Source: Halovivax sp.
GTDB taxonomy: Archaea > Halobacteriota > Halobacteria > Halobacteriales > Natrialbaceae
Assembly (NCBI GenBank): GCA_007135505.1
Contig: SLIS01000075.1
Coordinates: forward strand, 1 to 5,643
Reading direction: 5' to 3'
DNA: 5,643 nt
Shown here: positions 1 through 4,968 of the stretch, one piece after another
Numbering within the stretch: the first letter of the stretch is position 1
How the letters are laid out: each line of letters starts with the position of its first letter
Made by a program: the position numbers and the translations under genes
Notes under the pieces: model-generated
Databases searched by the model: none
What the model saw: only the letters and a program-made list of their open reading frames with translations
What the model was told of the DNA's origin: nothing

Positions 1-1085
1 CCGGTGCCCATCAGGAAGTACTCGACCGGCGGACGGTCCCAGGTCTCCTCGCCCTTCAGGTAGTGATCGAAGAACTCCATCCGGGTTTCGCGGTACTTTC
101 GAGTCGCGTCCTCGCCGAACGCGAGGTCGCCGGCGGTCGGATGTTCCCACGTCAGCGGCGGGAACAGCAAGGCCTCGCTGTGGTCGTGGCCGCCGGGGAG
201 CCGGGCGAGGTGGGTCCACGGGCCCAGCAGGAGGTAGTGGTCTTCGTCGTTCCGGGCCGATAGTTCCCGGAAGTTGTCGCAGGTCGCACCGGTGTAGGAG
301 TCGTAGAGGCCGCCGGAGTAGACGGTCGGCACGTCGGCCGAGTCGTCGTAGTAGCGCTCGAAGTTGATCCCCGGGTTCTGCCAGAGTTCGTCGCTCGCAC
401 TGCCCGACTCCATGATGTCGAACGCCCACTCCTCGTACTGCGGGAGTTCCGCCAGTTCGGTCTCGCCGCGCTGGATGGGACCGTCGGCCAGGACCTCGCG
501 GACGTCGATGTCGGCGAACCGTTGCTGGACGGCCGGATCGGCGAGGGACTCGTGGGCGAAGCCGGCCCCGAGGGTGAGTGCCCAGCAGAGCCAGCGCAGC
601 TCGAAGGCCCCGTTGTGCCGGAACGTCTTCGTCCGCCCGTTCGCCGCGCCCATGTTGACGAACATGGCCGCCAGCCCGTCGGGATCCTGGGTCGCGAGCG
701 CGTTCTGTACCCACGCCCCGTAGGAGGTGCCGAGCGTGGCGACCTGGCCGTCGCAGTAGGGCCGCTCGGCCAGCCACTCGACCGTGTCAGCCCCGTCTTT
801 GGCTTCGTTCGCGTGGATGTAGAACTCGCCCTCGCTGTCGAACCGGCCGCGGACGTCCTGGATGGCGATGACGTAGCCGCGCGAGGCGTACCACTCGCCG
901 TGCCGGAGGCGACCGCCCGTCCGGTCGTACGGCGTCCGGTCTAATATCGCGGGTTTCGGTTCGTCGATTGGCTCGCCGGTCTCGGGGTCCGCAGGCCGGT
1001 AGACGTCGGTCGCCAGCCCGACGCCACCGCGCGTCTCGACCATCACGTTCAACTCGGCGTGAACGCCGTATTCGGGATCCGTCAT
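1..1085 (-). CDS. CocE/NonD family alpha/beta hydrolase (partial, C-terminus off window)
   Basis: The first 361 codons of a minus-strand serine hydrolase are present; the frame is open to the left edge. Family members hydrolyse esters or amide/peptide bonds (cocaine esterase, glutaryl-7-ACA acylase, X-Pro dipeptidyl peptidase). Visible landmarks are RTPYDR at residues 50-55 (Tyr53 matches the oxyanion-hole Tyr), QDVRGR...SEGEF at 76-88, the nucleophile elbow GTSYG at 119-123 (Ser121), GGLYD at 258-262 (Asp262) and GPWTH at 288-292 (His292). Together these give a complete catalytic triad. Residues about 140-250 should be the helical lid. The last residues (FFDHYLKG...PPVEYFLMG) look like the entry to the C-terminal jelly-roll domain, which lies outside the window. 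No signal peptide is seen, so it is probably cytoplasmic. The ATG at 1085 starts just before the conserved strand and has a TATA-like box 32 bases upstream. It is divergent from the permease. The substrate cannot be told from sequence. Confidence 0.9.
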   Translation of the reverse strand, partial: MTDPEYGVHAELNVMVETRGGVGLATDVYRPADPETGEPIDEPKPAILDRTPYDRTGGRLRHGEWYASRGYVIAIQDVRGRFDSEGEFYIHANEAKDGADTVEWLAERPYCDGQVATLGTSYGAWVQNALATQDPDGLAAMFVNMGAANGRTKTFRHNGAFELRWLCWALTLGAGFAHESLADPAVQQRFADIDVREVLADGPIQRGETELAELPQYEEWAFDIMESGSASDELWQNPGINFERYYDDSADVPTVYSGGLYDSYTGATCDNFRELSARNDEDHYLLLGPWTHLARLPGGHDHSEALLFPPLTWEHPTAGDLAFGEDATRKYRETRMEFFDHYLKGEETWDRPPVEYFLMGT

Positions 1086-1111
1086 CGTGTTCCATACTCG
1101 AGCGTCGGTAC

Positions 1112-1121
1112 GTTAGTGTAT
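1112..1121 (-). promoter_or_regulatory. Candidate TATA-like box for the hydrolase gene
   Basis: On the minus strand this reads ATACACTAAC, an A/T-rich island in GC-rich sequence centred about 32 bases before the start codon at 1085. That spacing puts transcription start a few bases from the ATG, giving a near-leaderless mRNA. This agrees with the lack of any GGAGG-type site before this start. The call rests on position and composition only. Confidence 0.4.
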
Positions 1122-1124
1122 CCC

Positions 1125-1196
1125 CGGCCGACTTCCGCGGAGACGCTGACCCCACAGTCGTTTCCGATCGGCCGTTTCAAAAGTCGAAGTCGGCCG
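1125..1196. repeat. Spaced 11-bp inverted repeat in the divergent promoter region
   Basis: CGGCCGACTTC at 1125-1135 is the exact reverse complement of GAAGTCGGCCG at 1186-1196, with a 50-base spacer. Both arms contain the palindrome CGGCCG, and a third CGGCCG lies between them at 1169-1174. The octamer TCGGCCGT occurs at 1168 and again at 1190, exactly 22 bases apart. The left arm lies just upstream of the hydrolase TATA-like box, so the sites are well placed to bind a regulator of one or both divergent genes. Such function is inference; GC-rich palindromes also arise by chance in this kind of genome. Confidence 0.4.
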
Positions 1197-1253
1197 TCAA
1201 CGGTATCGAATTTTGAAATGTAAGGCGAAAGAATAGTTCCACGCTGGCGGTAG

Positions 1254-1264
1254 TTTTATGATAA
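1254..1264 (+). promoter_or_regulatory. Candidate TATA box of the permease gene
   Basis: TTTTATGATAA is the strongest A/T-rich run near the permease and resembles a haloarchaeal TATA element. It lies in a locally AT-richer stretch (about 1200-1265). With the usual archaeal spacing, transcription would start near 1283-1288. The resulting leader of about 70 bases fits with the gene having a real Shine-Dalgarno site. The GGTAGT just before it (1249-1254) recurs in the repeat array beyond the permease. Confidence 0.5.
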
Positions 1265-1284
1265 CTCCACCGGGACCTACAGCG

Positions 1285-1355
1285 CATGCCTGTATGGGCG
1301 TGGCTGACACTCTCACACAGTCAAACCGGTGCAGGCCGGGTGATGGAGGTATACA
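1285..1355 (+). promoter_or_regulatory. Long 5' leader of the permease mRNA, possible weak structure
   Basis: If the TATA call is right, about 70 bases of untranslated RNA precede the permease, unlike the near-leaderless neighbours. It can form TGAC (1305-1308) with GTCA (1320-1323), extended across a bulge by GG (1302-1303) with CC (1326-1327). GCCTG (1288-1292) can pair with CAGGC (1332-1336), enclosing that stem. The pairing is modest and matches no riboswitch class I know. The leader also holds a short open frame, from 1294 to a TGA at 1357-1359 that overlaps the permease ATG, but its third positions are not G/C-rich as in real genes here. Confidence 0.3.
1345..1350 (+). promoter_or_regulatory. 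Shine-Dalgarno site of the permease
   Basis: GGAGGT matches the anti-SD at the archaeal 16S rRNA 3' end (CACCUCC) and lies 5 bases before the ATG at 1356. It fixes this start and shows that the mRNA carries a leader. Confidence 0.75.
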
Positions 1356-2942
1356 ATGACAGATGATACGACAGTAAACGGGAGAGTCGAAACGGACGGT
1401 GGAACGCCGACGCGTGAGGAAGCCTCGTTCGTCGAGTACGGCATCGATGACAAGCCGCCGCTCGGCGAGTCGATCTTCCTCGGGTTACAGCACTACCTGA
1501 CGATGATCGGGGCGACGGTCGCGATCCCGCTGATCCTCGCCGGTCTGATGGAGATGCCGGCAGCCGAGACGGCCCGGCTCGTCGGGACCTTCTTCGTCGT
1601 CTCCGGGATTGCGACCCTGGCCCAGACGACGATCGGGAACCGATATCCGATCGTTCAGGGCGGGACGTTCGCGCTGCTGGCCCCGGCGATCGCGATTATC
1701 TTCGCCCACGGGGGACCGTGGGAGGCGACCATTCTCGAACTCCAGGGAGCCATCATCGCGGCCGCGTTAGTGCAGGTCGCGCTGGGTTACTCCGGGTTGC
1801 TAGGAAAACTGAAGTACTACCTCTCGCCGGTCGTCATCGCGCCGGTGATCGTCCTGATCGGTCTGTCGCTGATCAACGTCGGGGACGTGACCAGGCCGGA
1901 CCAGAACTGGTGGCTACTCGGCCTCGCGTTGTTCCTGATCATCCTCTTCTCGCAGTACCTCGACAAGTACAGTCGGTACGCGAAACTCTTCCCCGTCCTG
2001 CTCGGGATCGTGGTCGCGTGGGCGGTCGCGGCCGCGCTTACGTGGACGGGCATCTACACGCAGGAGTCGCACATGACCGAGGATGGCAGTCTCGGATGGG
2101 TCGACTTCGGTGCAGTCCTCGACGCGAACCTGATCATGCCGATCGTGCCCTTCCAGTGGGGTATCCCCGAGTTCACGCTCGCGTTCATGATCGGTATCCT
2201 CGCCGGGATCTTCGCGTCGATCCTCGAGAGTATCGGTGACTACTACGCCGTCGCCCGCATCTCCGGGGTCGGTGCACCGAGCGAGAAGCGGATCAACCAC
2301 GGTATCGGCATGGAAGGCATCGGTAACGTCTTCGCCGGAATCATGGGAACCGGGAACGGTTCGACCTCCTACGGCGAGAACATCGGCGCGATCGGTATCA
2401 CGGGCGTCGCCTCGCGATACGTGGTACAGGTCGGTGCGGTCGTCATGATCGTCGTCGGGTTCTTCGGTCCCTTCGGCGCGTTCATCACCACGATACCGGG
2501 CCCGATCGTCGGCGCGCTGTACATCGCCATGTTCGGGCAGATCGCGGCGGTGGGTCTGTCGAACCTGAAGTTCGTCGACCTCGACGCCTCGCGGAACGTG
2601 TTCATCGTCGGTATCGCCCTGTTCCTCGGGCTCGCACTGCCGAACTACTTCGGTAACTTCGCAAGTCCGGAGGAGTTCCAGGCGGTCGCCGAAGGTGCGG
2701 CGATTATCGGTCCCGTTCTCGGCGAGCAGGTCGTCTCCGACACCATCTTCGTCGTCGGCTCGACGACGATGGCCGTCGGTGGAATCATCGCGTTCATCCT
2801 CGACAACACCGTCGAGGGAACCCGCAAGGAGCGCGGCCTCGCCCAGTGGGAACAGCTCTCCGAAGACGAGGACGAGTTCCAGACGTTCTTCGAACGGATG
2901 AGCGCCAGTGACGAACCGACCGTGACCGAAAAGGCGGACTGA
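1356..2942 (+). CDS. NCS2/SLC23 family permease (nucleobase-type, SVCT-like)
   Basis: This 528-residue integral membrane protein is a secondary transporter of the nucleobase-cation symporter-2 family. The family normally has 14 membrane segments in a 7+7 inverted repeat and carries uracil, xanthine/urate or, in animals, ascorbate with H+ or Na+. Seen here are a hydrophilic acidic N-tail (1-35), QH in TM1 (Gln45-His46), QTTIGNRYPIVQGG (90-103), ESIGDYYA in TM8 (Glu291, Asp295) and GTGNGSTS (331-338). The NAT signature ENIGAIGITG (341-350) fits [QEP]NxGxxxxT. Near the C-terminus comes AFILDNTVEG (479-488), followed by an acidic tail. Many segments match, from memory, vertebrate vitamin C/nucleobase carriers rather than UraA, for example QHYLT, PFQWG, AVGLSNLKFVD, LPNYF and DNTVxGxxxERGLxQW. 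Glu341 is shared with UraA and plant NATs, while Asp295 is shared with XanQ and SVCT. Family is certain and substrate unknown; uracil or xanthine are first guesses. SD at 1345 supports the start. Confidence 0.95.
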   Translation: MTDDTTVNGRVETDGGTPTREEASFVEYGIDDKPPLGESIFLGLQHYLTMIGATVAIPLILAGLMEMPAAETARLVGTFFVVSGIATLAQTTIGNRYPIVQGGTFALLAPAIAIIFAHGGPWEATILELQGAIIAAALVQVALGYSGLLGKLKYYLSPVVIAPVIVLIGLSLINVGDVTRPDQNWWLLGLALFLIILFSQYLDKYSRYAKLFPVLLGIVVAWAVAAALTWTGIYTQESHMTEDGSLGWVDFGAVLDANLIMPIVPFQWGIPEFTLAFMIGILAGIFASILESIGDYYAVARISGVGAPSEKRINHGIGMEGIGNVFAGIMGTGNGSTSYGENIGAIGITGVASRYVVQVGAVVMIVVGFFGPFGAFITTIPGPIVGALYIAMFGQIAAVGLSNLKFVDLDASRNVFIVGIALFLGLALPNYFGNFASPEEFQAVAEGAAIIGPVLGEQVVSDTIFVVGSTTMAVGGIIAFILDNTVEGTRKERGLAQWEQLSEDEDEFQTFFERMSASDEPTVTEKAD

Positions 2943-2946
2943 CGGC

Positions 2947-2970
2947 CGCCGATTCGGCGTTCGAATTTTA
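2947..2970 (+). terminator. Hairpin plus T-run terminator of the permease gene
   Basis: Five bases after the stop codon, CGCCG (2947-2951) pairs with CGGCG (2955-2959) across an ATT loop, giving a compact G/C stem. TTTT follows at 2966-2969 in a short A/T-rich stretch. Position right after the stop makes it a good candidate transcription terminator; archaeal termination depends mainly on the T-run. Confidence 0.5.
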
Positions 2971-2977
2971 CTGTTCG

Positions 2978-3040
2978 CAACACGAGTTTGATAGTGTTGG
3001 AACACGAGTTTGGTAGTATTTGTGACGTAAATTCGGTAGT
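2978..3040. repeat. Tandem 22-bp repeat with a third degenerate core
   Basis: Two directly abutting 22-base units, 2979-3000 and 3001-3022, match at 19 of 22 positions; both begin AACACGAGTTTG and continue RTAGTRTT. The core recurs as TTTGATAGT (2987), TTTGGTAGT (3009) and TTCGGTAGT (3032), spaced 22 and 23 bases, about two helical turns apart. The first unit also contains the inverted pair CAACAC (2978-2983) and GTGTTG (2994-2999). The array sits between the permease terminator and a downstream plus-strand gene whose start is 118 bases past the last core. It may be a phased protein-binding array or duplicated promoter elements. Function is not established. Confidence 0.65.
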
Positions 3041-3113
3041 GGCAATTACTCGATGGGTTTCATCCCTCGTGTGAGACAGCGAGCGGGATCGCCACGCGAA
3101 CGGGGACCGGCGT
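3041..3113. other. Intergenic remainder, no feature recognised
   Basis: Between the repeat array and the promoter of the small membrane protein I see no plausible coding frame, RNA gene or strong stem. The only pairing noticed is a 4-bp GATG/CATC at 3052-3064 and a 4-bp GGAC/GTCC at 3104-3115, both too short to call. Confidence 0.4.
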
Positions 3114-3133
3114 CCAAAAACGTAGATTGATTA
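3114..3133 (+). promoter_or_regulatory. Candidate BRE/TATA promoter giving a leaderless mRNA
   Basis: CCAAAAAC (3114-3121) resembles an archaeal BRE, followed by the A/T-rich TAGATTGATTA (3123-3133), centred 30 bases before the ATG at 3158. Transcription would begin at or beside the start codon. No SD-like sequence precedes that ATG, which fits leaderless translation. Confidence 0.5.
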
Positions 3134-3157
3134 GCCGGGCGGCGTCAGTGTGGCACA

Positions 3158-3613
3158 ATGCCAGACAGGTCGGGCCTCGAACTCGAAGCGGGCGAACGGC
3201 TCCACTACCGCGCCGAGCTCCGGCGAGGTGGCGACGTGGCCGTGACCGAGGACCGTGTGCTGGTTCGGTCGGCCGACGACCTCGTCAGCGTTCCCTACGA
3301 GAACCTGAGCGAGGTCAACTACGAGGAGTTCGACTGGTTCCTCGCGATAATCAGCGTCGCCCTCGTCGGACTTGGCGCCTACGGGCTGACGCAGAATCCG
3401 CTGCTGGGGCTGTTCTTCGCACTGGCCGGTTTGTGGAGTCTGTACCGGCTGTACCGTCTCCGCGGACTCGTCCGGATACACACGCACAGCCAGCCGAAGC
3501 CGCTCGAACTCTACCCCGAGGACGTCGACGAGCTCTACGGCGCCCTCGAGCCGGCCATCGAGGCGGTCCGCGAGGAGCGTCGCGAGGACGGCGAGGGCGA
3601 CGTGACTAGCTGA
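3158..3613 (+). CDS. Small two-helix membrane protein, possible PH-like domain, function unknown
   Basis: I do not recognise a named family for this 151-residue protein. Residues 8-57 look like a run of beta strands: LHYRAELRRGGDVAVTEDR and then RVLVRSADDLVSVPYENLSEVN. This recalls bacterial PH-like domains, in which a T(E/D)xR turn precedes a strand and an IPYE-type segment. Residues about 59-78 and 81-98 form two hydrophobic helices joined by a very short turn, hence a membrane hairpin with both ends on one side. The Arg-rich RLYRLRG (97-103) after helix 2 suggests that side is the cytoplasm. Residues 104-120 could supply a further strand (VRIHTH...LELYP). The last 30 residues form an acidic, charged helix (DVDELYGALEPAIEAVREE). 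The start is supported by the promoter at -30. Likely a soluble cytoplasmic module anchored in the membrane; the PH-like assignment is inference. Confidence 0.8.
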   Translation: MPDRSGLELEAGERLHYRAELRRGGDVAVTEDRVLVRSADDLVSVPYENLSEVNYEEFDWFLAIISVALVGLGAYGLTQNPLLGLFFALAGLWSLYRLYRLRGLVRIHTHSQPKPLELYPEDVDELYGALEPAIEAVREERREDGEGDVTS

Positions 3614-3649
3614 AGGCATCCACCGCGCACCATCCGAGTCTCGCCACCA

Positions 3650-3666
3650 GGGGAACGCTTTTCCCC
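3650..3666 (+). promoter_or_regulatory. Inverted repeat overlapping the likely CoA-transferase promoter
   Basis: GGGGAA (3650-3655) is the exact reverse complement of TTCCCC (3661-3666), with a 5-base loop. TTTT at 3659-3662 lies 31-34 bases before the ATG at 3693, where a TATA element is expected. The element could therefore be an operator over a weak promoter. It could also be a terminator stem for the upstream gene, but no T-run follows it. A GGAGTGG (3676-3682) is an imperfect, rather distant SD for the next gene. Confidence 0.35.
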
Positions 3667-3692
3667 CCGTCGTTCGGAGTGGACAGGTATCG

Positions 3693-4904
3693 ATGGTCAC
3701 AGACGACCGCATTCTCGACGGCCTGACGGTACTCGACCTGTCGACATTCGTCACCGGCGGCTTCTGTTCGATGATGCTCGCGAATCAGGGAGCGACGGTG
3801 ATCAAGGTCGAACGGCCGGGTGCCGGTGACGACATCCGCCACTCGGGCCCGCCGTTCATCGACGGCGAATCGCCATACTACTGGACCGTCAACTACGGCA
3901 AGCAGAGCGTCGAACTCGACCTGAAGAGCGATGCCGGCCTGGAGGCGCTGTACGACCTCGCGAGCGAGGCCGACGTCTTCCTCCAGAACTTCCGGCCCGG
4001 AACCGCCGAGCGCCTCGACGTCGATCCGGAGACGATCAGAGCGTTCAACGAGGACATCGTCTACTGTGCGATCTCGGCATTCGGCCAGACGGGGCCCTGG
4101 CGCGAGCGACCGGGTTACGACCTGCTCGTCCAGGGAATGAGCGGGATTATGAGCGTCACCGGCGAGCCGGACGGCCGTCCCGTCAAGGTCGGGCTCCCGG
4201 TGACCGACCTCATCACGGGCATGTGGGCGGCGTTCGGCATCGTGAACGCCCTCTATCGCCGCGAGCGAACCGGCGAGGGTGAGACGATCGATCTCGGGAT
4301 GTTAGACGCCGTCCTGCCGTGGCTCACCAAGCAGGCGGGCAAGGTGTTCGCGGGCGAGTCGCCGTCGCGGATGGGGACGAAAGACCCCGTGCTCGCGCCC
4401 TATCAGACCTTCGAGACGGCGGACGGCTACCTCAACGTCGCCTGTCTCAACCCCCGACTCTGGGAGCGACTCTGCGTCGCCCTCGACCGGGAAGACCTCC
4501 TCGAGGACGACCGCTTCGAGACCAACGCCGACCGCGTCGAGCACATGTCCGCACTCGAAGCCGAGCTGGAGGCGGCGTTCGGCCAGCGCCAGACGGAGGA
4601 GTGGATGACGCTGCTCGTCGAGGAGGCGGGCGTCCCCGCCGGCCCGGTGTACGAGGTCGACGACGCACTCGACAACGAACAGATCGAGGCCCGCGGGACG
4701 GTGACGACGATCGAGGACGCCGAACGGGGCGAGATACCCGTGATCGAGCACCCGCTCAACTACGACAGAGCCGAGAGCGGCTTCCAGTCCGCACCGCCGA
4801 AACTCGGCGCCCACACTCGGGACGTCTTCCGCGCAATCGGGTACGGCGAGGACGAACTAGAAGACCTCGAGGCACGCGGTGCGTTCGGCGACGCGGCCGA
4901 CTGA
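3693..4904 (+). CDS. CaiB/BaiF family class III CoA-transferase
   Basis: This 403-residue protein is of normal length for the formyl-CoA transferase/CaiB family, whose cytoplasmic, interlocked dimers move CoA between carboxylic acids through an aspartyl-CoA anhydride. Family landmarks run in order: LDGLTVLDLS (8-17), MLANQGATVIKVERPGAGDDIR (28-49), NYGKQSVELDLKSDAG (67-82), LQNFRPG (97-103) and SAFGQTGPWRERPGYDLLVQGMSG (128-151). VTDLITG (170-176) gives Asp172 as the match to catalytic Asp169 of formyl-CoA transferase. GETIDLGMLDAV (196-207) and the C-terminal PPKLGAHTRDV (368-378) follow. Residues about 225-330 make the small domain. TGG replaces the common AGP at 21-23. The substrate pair is unknown: no acyl-CoA dehydrogenase, lyase, hydratase or decarboxylase gene lies in view. 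Homologues act on formate/oxalate, carnitine, mesaconate or citramalate, among others. hemC starts 64 bases downstream. Confidence 0.93.
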   Translation: MVTDDRILDGLTVLDLSTFVTGGFCSMMLANQGATVIKVERPGAGDDIRHSGPPFIDGESPYYWTVNYGKQSVELDLKSDAGLEALYDLASEADVFLQNFRPGTAERLDVDPETIRAFNEDIVYCAISAFGQTGPWRERPGYDLLVQGMSGIMSVTGEPDGRPVKVGLPVTDLITGMWAAFGIVNALYRRERTGEGETIDLGMLDAVLPWLTKQAGKVFAGESPSRMGTKDPVLAPYQTFETADGYLNVACLNPRLWERLCVALDREDLLEDDRFETNADRVEHMSALEAELEAAFGQRQTEEWMTLLVEEAGVPAGPVYEVDDALDNEQIEARGTVTTIEDAERGEIPVIEHPLNYDRAESGFQSAPPKLGAHTRDVFRAIGYGEDELEDLEARGAFGDAAD

Positions 4905-4916
4905 CCGATCTCGAAA

Positions 4917-4942
4917 CTGGCGCCGCCAGAGCGTGCGGTTTT
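4917..4942 (+). terminator. Hairpin then T-run after the CoA-transferase
   Basis: CTGGC (4917-4921) pairs with GCCAG (4925-4929) across GCC, 12 bases after the stop codon; TTTT follows at 4939-4942 after 9 bases. It could end the CoA-transferase transcript. The same TTTT lies 27-30 bases before the hemC ATG, so it could instead be a TATA-like element for hemC (GGTTTTCGTA). The two readings cannot be separated from sequence. Confidence 0.35.
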
Positions 4943-4956
4943 CGTACCCCCGGCCC

Positions 4957-4961
4957 GGAGG
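4957..4961 (+). promoter_or_regulatory. Shine-Dalgarno site that decides the hemC start
   Basis: GGAGG lies 7 bases before the ATG at 4969 but only 1 base before an in-frame ATG at 4963. Normal SD spacing therefore favours 4969, which gives MRTRGTLRLATRGS at the N-terminus. Confidence 0.7.
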
Positions 4962-4968
4962 AATGACT

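Noticed and set aside
1285..1355. Purine riboswitch in the permease leader
   Set aside because: No three-way junction or conserved purine-aptamer core is visible, and I know of no such riboswitch in archaea.
1914..3005. Long minus-strand open frame of 363 codons across the permease
   Set aside because: It is antisense to an unmistakable transporter; its product is a low-complexity Asp/Arg/Glu-rich sequence of the kind produced by GC-rich antisense frames, with no recognisable motif.
2979..3022. CRISPR repeats
   Set aside because: The two 22-base units abut with no spacer between them and only one degenerate core follows.
3104..3120. Terminator at GGAC/GTCC before AAAAA
   Set aside because: The stem is only 4 bp and is followed by A rather than T on the plus strand; on the minus strand the T-run precedes the stem.
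3127..3754. Plus- and minus-strand frames overlapping the small membrane protein
   Set aside because: The 3158-3613 frame has coherent strands, two membrane helices and a placed promoter; the alternatives are Arg-rich or featureless.
4302..4966. Open frames on both strands over the CoA-transferase C-terminal half
   Set aside because: They are shadows of the real gene; the plus-strand one is an Arg/Pro-rich out-of-frame translation, and the minus-strand one has no family motif.
4963..4968. Alternative hemC start at the ATG six bases upstream
   Set aside because: It would leave only one base after GGAGG, too close for normal SD use; 4969 has a 7-base spacing.
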